NCBI RefSeq assembly: GCF_025154015.1
Contig: NZ_JAOAMV010000001.1
Location: 186,001 to 250,000, forward strand
DNA length: 64,000 nucleotides
DNA from: Tsuneonella litorea
Lineage (GTDB): Bacteria > Pseudomonadota > Alphaproteobacteria > Sphingomonadales > Sphingomonadaceae
Direction of reading: 5' to 3'
Numbering within the stretch: the stretch's first letter is position 1; the number at the start of each line of letters is the position of its first letter. The notes beneath the pieces are model-generated. The model was not told where the DNA came from. It saw only the letters and a program-made list of their open reading frames with translations, and did no database searches. The position numbers and the translations under genes are program-made. Shown here one piece after another: positions 51,297 through 59,727 of the stretch.

Positions 51297-52525
51297 CTCC
51301 GCCGCCAGCGCGCGGCGAAGAAGCCGTCGATGCCGCCCGCTTCGCCGAGCATCGACGGCTCGGTCCGCAGCCAGCCCTCGGGCGTCGGCGCAAGGCCGGC
51401 GGGCAGTTCGCCGGCCTCGACCGGAAGCGGATCGAGCGCGACGCCCGCGGCGCGCGCCTCGCCCTCTTCCGGCTCGAGCGAACAGGTCGCGTAGACCAGC
51501 GTGCCGCCGGGGGCGAGCCAGCCGGCCGCGCGGTCCAGCAGCGCGGCCTGCAGCTCGGCCATCTCCTCGATCTGGCGCGGCCCGATGCGGTGGAGCACGT
51601 CGGGATGGCGCCGGCAGGTGCCGGTCGCGGTGCACGGCGCGTCGAGCAGGATCGCGTCCCACGTGCGGCCCGGCTTCCACGCCAGCGCGTCGGCAGCGAC
51701 GACCTCGGCGGACAGGCCGGTCCTCTCGAGGTTCTCGACCAGCCGGTCGAGCCGCTTGAGGCTCTTGTCGACGCTGGTCACCTGCCAGCCTGCGGCAGCA
51801 AGCTGAAGCGTCTTGCCGCCGGGCGCGGCGCACAGGTCGAGCACGGTCCGGCCCTCCCCCGCCCCAAGCAGCCTGCCGGGCAGTGACGCGGCGAGATCCT
51901 GGACCCACCATGCCCCGGCGTCGAACCCGGCGAGGCGTTCGACCGCGGTGCCCCGGGGCAGGCGGACATGGCCGGGGGCCAGCGTCATCCCGCCCAGCTC
52001 CTTCGCCCAGCGGTCGGTCTCGCGCCGGTCCCCGAGCGCGAGGTCAAGCGGCGGCGGCTCGGCCAGCGCGGCGGCGATCGGCGCGGCGCGCTCGCCCCAG
52101 CGACGTGCCACCGGTTCCGGCAGCGTCGGCACCGCGGGTAGCGAAACCCCGCGCTTCACCAGCGCCGAGAACACCCCGTGCGCCAGCCGCCGCGGACCGC
52201 CGGCAAGCAGTTCGAGCCCGGTCGCGATCGCGGCGTGTGGCGGGGTGTCGAGGCGCAGGACCTGCGCGAGCATCATCCGCAGCACCATGCGCGGCTTGGC
52301 GTCGTGGGGAAGATTCTGCTTGGTGGCGCTGTCGATCAGGGCGTCGAGATCGACCAGCCAGCGCAAGGTCTCGCTGGCGATCGCGCGGGCGAGGCCGCGG
52401 TCGCTCGGCGTCAGGCCCTTCGCATGGGCGCGCTCGGCCATCTCGAGCGTCTCGCCCCGGCGCAACACCGCGTCGAGCATGCGGAGCGCAGCGGCGCGCG
52501 CGGGGAGACCCTGAACCTTTGCCAT
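51293..52525 (-). CDS. RsmB/NOP-family RNA cytosine-5 methyltransferase, 410 aa
   Basis: Methylates cytosine in RNA, most likely 16S rRNA. An N-terminal NusB-like helical domain (residues 1-130) is followed by the Rossmann methyltransferase: VLDLCAAPGGKTLQLA binds SAM, DAPCTATGTCRRHPDV is motif IV and YATCSLEPEEGE carries the catalytic cysteine. ATG 52525 gives MAKVQGLPARAAA; a longer frame to 52615 has a non-homologous extension. It faces the SDHAF4-like gene divergently. Confidence 0.9.
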   Translation of the reverse strand: MAKVQGLPARAAALRMLDAVLRRGETLEMAERAHAKGLTPSDRGLARAIASETLRWLVDLDALIDSATKQNLPHDAKPRMVLRMMLAQVLRLDTPPHAAIATGLELLAGGPRRLAHGVFSALVKRGVSLPAVPTLPEPVARRWGERAAPIAAALAEPPPLDLALGDRRETDRWAKELGGMTLAPGHVRLPRGTAVERLAGFDAGAWWVQDLAASLPGRLLGAGEGRTVLDLCAAPGGKTLQLAAAGWQVTSVDKSLKRLDRLVENLERTGLSAEVVAADALAWKPGRTWDAILLDAPCTATGTCRRHPDVLHRIGPRQIEEMAELQAALLDRAAGWLAPGGTLVYATCSLEPEEGEARAAGVALDPLPVEAGELPAGLAPTPEGWLRTEPSMLGEAGGIDGFFAARWRRS

Positions 52526-52580
52526 GCCCGTGCCCCTATCGGCGATTGCACCCGGGCGCCAGCGCGCCCATCTTGGCCGC

Positions 52581-52754
52581 ATGAGCCAGCCAAATGGCGA
52601 TGGGCGCGCCACCAAACGCCCCGAGACGTTCGAGAAGCCCGCTCACTGGACGAGCGATCCCGCGCCCGAGCCCGCGCCGCCGACAGTGGACGAGGACCTC
52701 AGCCCGACCCGCTACGGCGACTGGGTTAAGGACGGGATAGCGATCGATTTCTAG
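52581..52754 (+). CDS. SDHAF4-like protein (DUF1674), 57 aa
   Basis: A small protein ending in PTRYGDWVKDGIAIDF, the conserved core of SDHAF4/DUF1674, which helps flavinate and assemble the succinate dehydrogenase SdhA subunit. The N-terminal part is rich in Pro and Glu. Start ATG 52581 (MSQPNGDGR). Its stop overlaps the convergent P450 stop by 4 bp. The family link is strong even though the protein is short. Confidence 0.85.
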   Translation: MSQPNGDGRATKRPETFEKPAHWTSDPAPEPAPPTVDEDLSPTRYGDWVKDGIAIDF

Positions 52755-54169
52755 AGCGGGCGAAGCGCGATCCTGAGACCATCCCTGGGCTTGGGGATCG
52801 GCCACGGCTGCCATTCCGGCGCGTAGCCATCGGCAACCTCGATGTGGTAACGCTGGAGCAGCTGCGCCATGAGGATCTTCACCTGCATGTAGGCAAAGTG
52901 CAGGCCCAGGCACATGTGCGCCCCGCCGCCGAACGGGATCCAGGCATACTTGTGCCGCGCCTTCACCTTGTCGGGCGTGAAGCGCATCGGGTCGAAGGTG
53001 TCCGGGCTGTCCCAGTATTGCTCCATGTGGTGCGTCAGGTGCGCGTTGAACCCGCACGCCGCACCCGCGGGTATGTGAACCCCGTTGAATTCGAAGCTGC
53101 GCAGCGCGCGCCGCGGGATCGAGGGCACCGGGGTGATCAGCCGCAGTGCCTCCTTGAACGCCATCTCGAGCAGATCGAACTTCGGCAGATCGTCGTATGT
53201 CGCGCCGCGCGGCTTGCCGTGGCTGTCCGGCCCGCCGGTCACCGCGAAGGCCTCCTGCCGGACCTTCTCCTGCCATTCGGGATGCCTGGCGAGCAGCCAG
53301 ACCAGGCTCGTCGCGGACGAGGTGATGGTGTCGTGCGCGGCCATCATCAGGAAGTTCATGTGGTCGACGACCTCGTCGACCGGCAGCATTTCCCCGTCCT
53401 CGCGTGTGGCGGTGGCGAACTGGCTGAACATGTCCTGCCCCAGCCCCTCGCCCGCGCGGCGCTTGAGGGTCTGCTTCGTGAAGTAGTCCACGAGGAATGC
53501 GCGTCCCTTCACGCCCTTGCGCATCTGGGTGAACGGCAGCGGCTTGCGGACCGGGGTCACCGAGGCGGCGACCATGTCGACGAACGCCTGGTTGATCCGG
53601 TCGGCCTCAGGACCCCAGGGAAGGCCAAGGAAGCTGTCGGCGGCAAGGTCGAGCGTCAGCTTCTTGATCGCCGGGTAGAACAGCATCTCGCCGTTCCACC
53701 GCGCCACCTCTTCCGCGATCCCCCGGTCGAGGGCGTCGGCGTAATGGCGCATCGGCTCGGGCTTGAAGGCGATCGACAGCGCGCGCCGGTCGGCCCGGTG
53801 GTGGTCGAAGTCGAGCAGCATCAGCCCGCGCGGGAACAGCTGGTGCAGGGTCGGGCCCCAGCCCTGTTCGCTCGAGAAGATCTTGTCGCGGTCGAACAGC
53901 AGCAGCTCGTTCGCCTCGGCCCCGATCAGCATGATGTGCCAGTAGCCCAGGGTCTTGTTCTTGTAGACCGGGCCGTATTCGCGGAACATGCGCCAGTGGA
54001 AGCCGTGCGGATCGGCGAGCATTCGGAACAGGTTGCCGACGACCGGCGGCCCGGATTCGCCGGGAATGTGAGCGACATCGGCGTCGGTCAGTCGCCCTTC
54101 GGACCAATGCGACGGGGGTGCTTGTGTCGGCTGGTGAGCCGCGAGGATCGGTTCGGCGAGGCTGGCCAC
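52751..54169 (-). CDS. Cytochrome P450, 472 aa
   Basis: A soluble bacterial P450 monooxygenase. The I-helix has the oxygen-binding AAHDTITSS, the K-helix has E-x-x-R in FKEALRLITP, and the heme-binding loop is FGGGAHMCLG with Cys420. The start is GTG 54169, with AGGAG just upstream. No ferredoxin or reductase gene is next to it. A perfect palindrome in its upstream region hints at repression by a TetR-type regulator. The substrate is unknown; relatives oxidise alkanes, terpenes or steroids. Confidence 0.92.
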   Translation of the reverse strand: MASLAEPILAAHQPTQAPPSHWSEGRLTDADVAHIPGESGPPVVGNLFRMLADPHGFHWRMFREYGPVYKNKTLGYWHIMLIGAEANELLLFDRDKIFSSEQGWGPTLHQLFPRGLMLLDFDHHRADRRALSIAFKPEPMRHYADALDRGIAEEVARWNGEMLFYPAIKKLTLDLAADSFLGLPWGPEADRINQAFVDMVAASVTPVRKPLPFTQMRKGVKGRAFLVDYFTKQTLKRRAGEGLGQDMFSQFATATREDGEMLPVDEVVDHMNFLMMAAHDTITSSATSLVWLLARHPEWQEKVRQEAFAVTGGPDSHGKPRGATYDDLPKFDLLEMAFKEALRLITPVPSIPRRALRSFEFNGVHIPAGAACGFNAHLTHHMEQYWDSPDTFDPMRFTPDKVKARHKYAWIPFGGGAHMCLGLHFAYMQVKILMAQLLQRYHIEVADGYAPEWQPWPIPKPRDGLRIALRPL

Positions 54170-54185
54170 GGGTAGCTCCTGACAA

Positions 54186-54201
54186 CTTACATGGTTGTAA
54201 G
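54186..54201. promoter_or_regulatory. Palindromic operator-like site upstream of the P450 gene
   Basis: CTTACA-TGGT-TGTAAG, a perfect inverted repeat with 6-bp arms, 16 bp upstream of the GTG at 54169 and inside the 36-bp gap to hemH. The form is typical of TetR-family operators. No TetR gene is in the window. Confidence 0.5.
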
Positions 54202-54205
54202 CCCG

Positions 54206-55228
54206 CTAGAGCCACCCGGCAAGCTCGCGGCGGACGATCGTTTCGAGCATCGCCATCCCCGCATCGCCCGCGTTGAGGCAGGACAGCGCCGCGAACTGCG
54301 CGCCGCCAGCCTCGAGGAACTGTTCGCGGCCGCGGATCGCCAGCTCCTCGAGCGTTTCGAGGCAATCGGCGGAAAAGCCCGGCGCCGCGACCACGAGACG
54401 CTTCGTGCCCGCGCGGGCCTCTTCCTCGATGACGACATCGGTGGCGGGCTCCAGCCACTTCGCACGCCCGAACCGGCTCTGGAAGGTCGTGACGATCCGT
54501 AGGTCCCGGCGGTCCAGAGCTGCCTCGAGCAAGCGCGCCGTCTTTCGGCAGTGACAGTGGTAGGGATCGCCCAGTTCGAGCGTGCGCTGCGGCATTCCGT
54601 GGAAACTGAGCAGCATGACCTCGGGCGCGAAGTCGAGCCGGTCGAGCTGCGCGGAGAGATCGGCGGCGAGTGCGTCGATGTAGGCAGGATCGTCGTGATA
54701 GGGCGGCAGGGTGCGCAGTGCGGGTTGCCAACGCATTGTCCGCAGCTTGTCCGCAGCCTTGTCCACCACGGTCGCCGTGGTCGCGCCGCTGTATTGCGGA
54801 TAGAGCGGCGCGAGGAGGATCCGGTCGCACCCGGCGTCCATCAGCGCCTGCAGTTCGTCGCCGATCGAGGGGCGGCCGTATCGCATCGCGTAGCGCACGA
54901 TCACGCCTGCGCCGAGGCGGTCCTGCAGGCCTGCCGCCTGCGCCTTCGTGATCGCGGCGAGCGGCGAACCCTCCTCGGTCCAGACCTGGCCATAGGCTTC
55001 CGCGCTCTTCTTCGGCCGCGTGTTGAGGATGATCCCGCGCAGGATCGGCTGCCACAGAAGCGCGGGGATCTCGACCACTCGGCGATCGGACAGAAACTCG
55101 CCGAGGTAACGCTTGACGCTGGCCGGGTCGGGCGCGTCGGGCGTGCCCAGATTCACGACGAGCACGCCGATCCGGCCGCTCCTGACGGGCGGGTGGTCGG
55201 CGGGAAGCGATTGCGGTTGCCAGGTCAT
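54206..55228 (-). CDS. hemH: Ferrochelatase, 340 aa
   Basis: Inserts Fe2+ into protoporphyrin IX, the last step of heme synthesis. Family signatures are VLVVNLGTPDAPDPASVKRYLGEFLSDRRVVEIP, LLSFHGMPQR with the catalytic His, and TTFQSRFGRAKWLEP. The ATG at 55228 overlaps the stop of the molybdopterin-binding subunit gene by 4 bp. A longer frame continuing to 57190 is only an open frame antiparallel to, or out of phase with, that gene. Its adjacency to a P450 gene on the same strand may be functional (heme supply) or chance. Confidence 0.95.
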   Translation of the reverse strand: MTWQPQSLPADHPPVRSGRIGVLVVNLGTPDAPDPASVKRYLGEFLSDRRVVEIPALLWQPILRGIILNTRPKKSAEAYGQVWTEEGSPLAAITKAQAAGLQDRLGAGVIVRYAMRYGRPSIGDELQALMDAGCDRILLAPLYPQYSGATTATVVDKAADKLRTMRWQPALRTLPPYHDDPAYIDALAADLSAQLDRLDFAPEVMLLSFHGMPQRTLELGDPYHCHCRKTARLLEAALDRRDLRIVTTFQSRFGRAKWLEPATDVVIEEEARAGTKRLVVAAPGFSADCLETLEELAIRGREQFLEAGGAQFAALSCLNAGDAGMAMLETIVRRELAGWL

Positions 55229-57504
55229 AGGCCCTCGGACAGCAGGGGAAGGCGGCGCAGGCGCAGGCCGGTCGCCGAATGGAGCGCGTTGGCGATGGCG
55301 GGGGGTGCCACGGCAACGCCGATCTCGCCGGGATCGGCGGGTTCGCCTTCGCCGGGAATGAAGTCGACCGCGATCTCGGGGCTGTCGGCGAGCGCGGGCA
55401 ACCCAAGCGCGCCGAGCCGGCTCGTGGTCGGAAGTCCCGATTGGAACTGGAGCGCCGAGCCGGTCGCGAGGCCCACGCCGAAGATCAGACCACCCTCGAT
55501 CTGCTGACGGGCGATGTCGAGATTGACGATCCGCCCCAGGTCGACCGCCACGCTGAGTTTCTCGACGCGCACCCCGCCCTCGCCCGCCCGTGCCGAAGCG
55601 ACGCAGGCGATCCGCGCCACCGGGCCCCCGCTTTCCGGATCGCCGATGCGCCAGCACGCGATGCCATTGCCGCTCTGGCCCGATCCGCCGTCCCATTCGC
55701 CAAGGCGCGCGGCACGCTGGAGGCATTCGGCAAGGCGCGGGTCGCTGCCCAGCAGCGCCATGCGGAAGCCCAGTGGCTCGCGCCCGACGCGCGCGGCCAG
55801 TTCGTCGATGAAACTTTCGGTGATGAAGGCGAGGTATCCGTGCGCGTTGCCGCGCAGCCGCCCGCTGGGCAGGCCGACGTCGACCGGGACATGGTCGATC
55901 GCCACGTCGGGGATGGCATAGGGCGTGGTCGCCCCTTCGAAGGCGAGCGGGTCGGGCGCCGCAGCGGCGGCCCGGCGCGCGGCCAGCGCGGTCTTGTTGC
56001 CGAACAGGCGGGCCCCGAACTCGGCGGTGGTAGATGGCATCGCGACCCGCAGCCGCAACGCAGTCGGCGTTCCGTCTTCCTGCGCGGTCCACGCGCTGGC
56101 GAGCGCGGCGAGCGGGGCGCGCGGGCGCCCGCCGACGTGTTCCTGCCAGCGCGACCAGACGAGCTGGACCGGCGCTCCAGCGGCCTTGGCGATCACCGCC
56201 GCCTGGATCGCGTGATCGTGTTCCAGCCGCCGGTCGAAGCTGCCGCCCGCGGCCATCGGATAGAGCACCGCGTCTTCTGCCGACAGTCCGACCGCCTTCG
56301 CTGCAGCCGCCTTGGCCAGCGCCGGCGCCTGCGAAGCGACCCAGAGTTCCAGCTTGCCGTCCGCAAGCCGGGCGGTTGCGGTCGCGGTCTCGATCGTCGC
56401 GTGCGTTGCCGGCGCGATCTCGTAGCGGTGTGTGACCGTGGGCTCGCCCTTGCCGGAATCGCCCGCGCCGCGGGTGGCGATGCGGCTCGCTTCCCCTACG
56501 GTCAGCGCGGCGTCGAGCGCGTCGTCGATCCGCTCGCTCCCGGCACGGCCGGTGGTCTGCCAGACCGGACTCATCGCCGACAGCGCCTGTTCCGCTGCCC
56601 ACCAGGTGTCGGCCACCGCGGCGAGCCAGCCGCGCGACCTGACCACCGCACGCAGGCCGCGGACTGTCGCGCCCGCCGCCTCGTCGAATCCCTCGAGTTC
56701 GGTATCGCCGATGGGCCCCTGCCTTATCGCGGCGTAGAGCATTCCCGGCAGGCGAATGTCGCCCGCGAAGGGGAACGTGCCGTCGACCTTGGCCGGCAGG
56801 TCGAGCCGCGGATAGACAAGGCTCTCGATCTCTCCGCTCGCGGCGGGCGCCTCGGCGTAGGGTTCGGGCCGGACCGGCGGCGGATCGGGCGGGTCGTAGC
56901 TCGATGCGTGCTCGGCGAGTGCCGCGAAGCTCAGGTGCCGGCCCGCGTGGACGACGATCCCGTCGCGGACTTCGCACTCCTCCCACGAAACGTCCCACCT
57001 GTCGGCAGCGGCCATGCACAGCATCGCGCGCGCCGCCGCCGCCGCTTCGCGCGCGGGGCCTTCGTAGGCAGCGAGCGAGCTTCCCTCGGCGGTCGCGGTA
57101 AAGCCGGTCGATTCGGCCCACCGCCGCGTGACCAGCTTGCGCGGATCGTCGGCCAGCCCGGACGCGAAGGGCATCCACAGCGGTGCCCACTTCGCCGCAA
57201 GCGGCAGGTTGGGATAGGCACCCGAAACGGGAGCCGGCTCAACCGCGACCGTGCGCCAGTCGGCGCCCAGTTCGGCCGCGACGATCTGGGGGAGCACCGT
57301 GGTCACCCCCTGCCCCATTTCAAGCTGCGGGACTGCCACCGTGACAACGCCGTCACGCCCGATCTTGAGCCACGACGAATAGGCCCACTCGCCGCGGCCC
57401 GGGGTCAGCGGAGCGCGGTATTCGCGCGGCCAGAGTGCCCACGCGACCACCAGCCCGCCGCCCACCGCGGCGCCTGCAAGAAGGCCCCGGCGGCTGACCT
57501 GCAT
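55225..57504 (-). CDS. Tat-exported molybdopterin-binding oxidoreductase subunit (IorB-like, xanthine dehydrogenase family), 759 aa
   Basis: The large subunit of an aldehyde-oxidase/xanthine-dehydrogenase-type enzyme, nearest to isoquinoline 1-oxidoreductase beta. A Tat-type signal begins QVSRRGLLAGAAVGGGLVVAW. Family blocks are LEMGQGVTTVLPQIVAAELGADW, the middle AAGGSFDRRLEHDHAIQAA and the C-terminal cofactor region. The usual small [2Fe-2S] subunit and a MobA-like maturation gene are not adjacent. It overlaps hemH at its 3' end and follows mrp by 3 bp, forming mrp-(Mo subunit)-hemH. The substrate is probably an aldehyde or N-heterocycle in the periplasm. Confidence 0.85.
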   Translation of the reverse strand: MQVSRRGLLAGAAVGGGLVVAWALWPREYRAPLTPGRGEWAYSSWLKIGRDGVVTVAVPQLEMGQGVTTVLPQIVAAELGADWRTVAVEPAPVSGAYPNLPLAAKWAPLWMPFASGLADDPRKLVTRRWAESTGFTATAEGSSLAAYEGPAREAAAAARAMLCMAAADRWDVSWEECEVRDGIVVHAGRHLSFAALAEHASSYDPPDPPPVRPEPYAEAPAASGEIESLVYPRLDLPAKVDGTFPFAGDIRLPGMLYAAIRQGPIGDTELEGFDEAAGATVRGLRAVVRSRGWLAAVADTWWAAEQALSAMSPVWQTTGRAGSERIDDALDAALTVGEASRIATRGAGDSGKGEPTVTHRYEIAPATHATIETATATARLADGKLELWVASQAPALAKAAAAKAVGLSAEDAVLYPMAAGGSFDRRLEHDHAIQAAVIAKAAGAPVQLVWSRWQEHVGGRPRAPLAALASAWTAQEDGTPTALRLRVAMPSTTAEFGARLFGNKTALAARRAAAAAPDPLAFEGATTPYAIPDVAIDHVPVDVGLPSGRLRGNAHGYLAFITESFIDELAARVGREPLGFRMALLGSDPRLAECLQRAARLGEWDGGSGQSGNGIACWRIGDPESGGPVARIACVASARAGEGGVRVEKLSVAVDLGRIVNLDIARQQIEGGLIFGVGLATGSALQFQSGLPTTSRLGALGLPALADSPEIAVDFIPGEGEPADPGEIGVAVAPPAIANALHSATGLRLRRLPLLSEGL

Positions 57505-57507
57505 CGC

Positions 57508-58476
57508 TTACGCCGACCTCTCGTCGAGCCAGGCGGAAACCTTCGCAGCGATCGCGGTGAACGTGTCCGCCACCTCGCTCTCGCCCGCCGCGGGCGGTTC
57601 GCCGGCGTCGCTCGCTTCGCGCAAGGCGAGGGTGAGCGGAATGCGCCCGAGGAAGGGCAGTCCTGCGGCTGCGGCCGCGGTTTCTACGCCCCCGCGGCCG
57701 AACGGGTCGCTCACCTCGCCGCAATGCGGGCAAGCATAGCCGGCCATGTTCTCGACCAGCCCGATCACCGGGACCGGCCCCTTGGCGAACAGCTCCGCGG
57801 CGCGCTGCGCGTCGATCAGAGCAAGGTCCTGCGGGGTGGAAACGATCACCGCGCCCGCCGGCCGGTGCTTCTGCAGCATGGTGATCTGCACGTCGCCGGT
57901 ACCCGGCGGGAGGTCGAGCAGCAGCACCTCGACGTCGCCCCAATCCGCTTCGATCAACTGCCCCAGTGCACCAGAGGCCATCGGCCCGCGCCAGGCGAGC
58001 GCCTTGCCCGGCTCGACCAGGTGGCCCATCGACAGCATCGGCACGCCGAACCGGCTCTCGACCGGCACCAGCTTCTCGCCGCGCGCCTCGGGCCGCACGC
58101 CCTCGGTGTCGAGCAGTGTCGGCTGGCTGGGGCCGTAGATGTCGGCATCGACGAGGCCGACCTTGCGGCCCATCCGGGCCAGCGCGACCGCGAGGTTGGC
58201 GGTGAGCGTCGACTTGCCGACGCCGCCCTTGCCCGATCCGACCGCGACGATCACCGGCGCGGCAGGCTTGTCGCTCATCACCGCGATCCGCACCTCGGTC
58301 ACGCCCTCGACCTCGCCGAGCAGGTCCTTCACCGCATTCTCGAGGTCGCCCCGGCCGCCCGGCGCAAGACCCGTCCCGTCAAGGATCACGGTAACCGTCC
58401 CGTCGCGCAGTTTGAGCGACCGCACCCGCGTCGCGATTGTCCGGGGCAGGCGATCCTTCAGCGTACTCTCGTCCAT
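57508..58476 (-). CDS. mrp: Mrp/NBP35-family iron-sulfur carrier ATPase (ApbC), 322 aa
   Basis: A P-loop ATPase that delivers iron-sulfur clusters. An N-terminal DUF59-like domain (residues 1-65) precedes the deviant Walker A VGSGKGGVGKST (80-91), LVDADIYGPSQPTLLD, and the metal-binding CxxC in GYACPHCGE. ATG 58476; the frame is complete. It is divergent from hflK across a 75-bp gap and upstream of the molybdenum-enzyme gene, for which its cluster-delivery activity may matter. Confidence 0.95.
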   Translation of the reverse strand: MDESTLKDRLPRTIATRVRSLKLRDGTVTVILDGTGLAPGGRGDLENAVKDLLGEVEGVTEVRIAVMSDKPAAPVIVAVGSGKGGVGKSTLTANLAVALARMGRKVGLVDADIYGPSQPTLLDTEGVRPEARGEKLVPVESRFGVPMLSMGHLVEPGKALAWRGPMASGALGQLIEADWGDVEVLLLDLPPGTGDVQITMLQKHRPAGAVIVSTPQDLALIDAQRAAELFAKGPVPVIGLVENMAGYACPHCGEVSDPFGRGGVETAAAAAGLPFLGRIPLTLALREASDAGEPPAAGESEVADTFTAIAAKVSAWLDERSA

Positions 58477-58551
58477 AGGACCGCGGCACTAGCAGCAAAA
58501 TCGCGAGCGCAACCCCTGTTTTTCCGTCCCGGCGTACCTATAAGTGACCCC

Positions 58552-59727
58552 ATGGACATGAAGGATGGGTTGGGACGCGTTATCGGCCTCGCGATGGCCG
58601 GCAAGAGCCCGTGGGGCTCCAAGCCCGGCGGCGGCAAGACGCCTGGCGAGGAACCGGAAACCGGCGCTGCGGACGACGGGGCTGCGAGCCCCGACGAACC
58701 GGCGGCGGACAAGCCCGCACGCAAGGGACCGCGCAATCCGTGGCTCCCTTCCGGCGATGAACCGCGCCGGTCGGCCAGCATCGAGGACATCTTCAAGCAC
58801 CGCGGCCCCGAAGGCCCGCGCCGCCGGATCGGTGGCGGAGGGGGCGGACCGGGCTTTCGCCTGCCCGAGCGGCCCGGCGGCGGGAGCTGGTTTCCCTTCG
58901 CAGTCGGGGCGATCGTGCTCGTCTGGCTGGGCGTGTCGATGGTCCACCAGGTCGGCCCCAAGGAAGAAGGCATCGTCACCACCTTCGGCCAGTACTCGCG
59001 CACCCTGACGCCGGGCCTCAACACCACGTTGCCGTGGCCGATCCAGCAGGTCGACATCGAGGAAGTCAGCCAGTTCCGCGACGAGCAGATCCCCGAAGGC
59101 ACGGCGCAGAAGCTGATGCTGACCGGCGACCAGAACCTCGTCGACCTCAGCTACAACGTCCGCTGGTCGATCAAGGACCTCAAGCAGTTCCGCTTCCAGC
59201 TCAAGGACCCCGAAGAGACCCTGCGCGACGTGGCCGAGGCCGCGATGCGCGCATCGGTCGCGCAGAAGTCACTCGACGAGGTGCTGTCGGGCGCCGGCCG
59301 TGCCGACATCGAGGGTTCGGTCATGCGGCGTATGCAGGCGATCCTCGACACCTACCGCTCGGGCATCGCGGTCCAGGGCGTCCAGATCAGGAAGACCGAT
59401 CCGCCAAAGGAAGTCGAGGAGGCGTTCAAGGACGTGTCGGCCGCTCAGCAGGACGCCGACGCCGAGATCAACCGGGCCGAAGCCTACGCGCAACAGGTTC
59501 TCGCCCGCGCGCAGGGTGACGCGGCCAGCTTCGACAAGATCTACGAGCAGTACCGTTTGGCCCCCGACGTGACCAAGCGGCGGCTCTACTACGAGACGAT
59601 GGAGCGCGTGTTGCGCAACAACGACAAGACCGTGATCGAAGCGCAGGGGGTCACGCCCTACCTGCCGCTTCCCGAACTCAAGCGGCGCGCCCAGGCGGCG
59701 GGCCAGTCCGCGGCGGGAGACCAGTGA
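58552..59727 (+). CDS. hflK: HflK, membrane protein of the FtsH regulatory complex, 391 aa
   Basis: A band-7/SPFH protein which with HflC forms a membrane cage around the FtsH protease. The long Gly/Pro-rich N-terminus (residues 1-100) is followed by one transmembrane helix (FPFAVGAIVLVWLGVSMV) and the SPFH domain EEGIVTTFGQYSRTLTPGLNTTLPWP. The C-terminal coiled region contains INRAEAYAQQVLARAQGDA. Start candidates are 58552, 58558 and 58594 (MAGKSPWGS), none with a strong ribosome-binding site. The stop TGA overlaps the hflC start. Confidence 0.93.
   Translation: MDMKDGLGRVIGLAMAGKSPWGSKPGGGKTPGEEPETGAADDGAASPDEPAADKPARKGPRNPWLPSGDEPRRSASIEDIFKHRGPEGPRRRIGGGGGGPGFRLPERPGGGSWFPFAVGAIVLVWLGVSMVHQVGPKEEGIVTTFGQYSRTLTPGLNTTLPWPIQQVDIEEVSQFRDEQIPEGTAQKLMLTGDQNLVDLSYNVRWSIKDLKQFRFQLKDPEETLRDVAEAAMRASVAQKSLDEVLSGAGRADIEGSVMRRMQAILDTYRSGIAVQGVQIRKTDPPKEVEEAFKDVSAAQQDADAEINRAEAYAQQVLARAQGDAASFDKIYEQYRLAPDVTKRRLYYETMERVLRNNDKTVIEAQGVTPYLPLPELKRRAQAAGQSAAGDQ

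Noticed and set aside
53607-55406. A 599-codon minus-strand frame across hemH and the P450 gene
   Set aside because: Out-of-phase reading of two real genes with very Arg/Pro-rich translation.
54206-57190. A 994-codon minus-strand frame that would fuse a long N-terminus to ferrochelatase
   Set aside because: The upstream part is out of phase with the real molybdopterin-binding gene and is Arg/Gly-rich without any domain; ferrochelatase begins at 55228.
55279-59727. A single open frame of 1482 codons on the plus strand
   Set aside because: Most of it is antisense to the molybdopterin-binding subunit and mrp, arising from the GC-rich codon pattern; only its 3' part from 58552 is a real gene (hflK).
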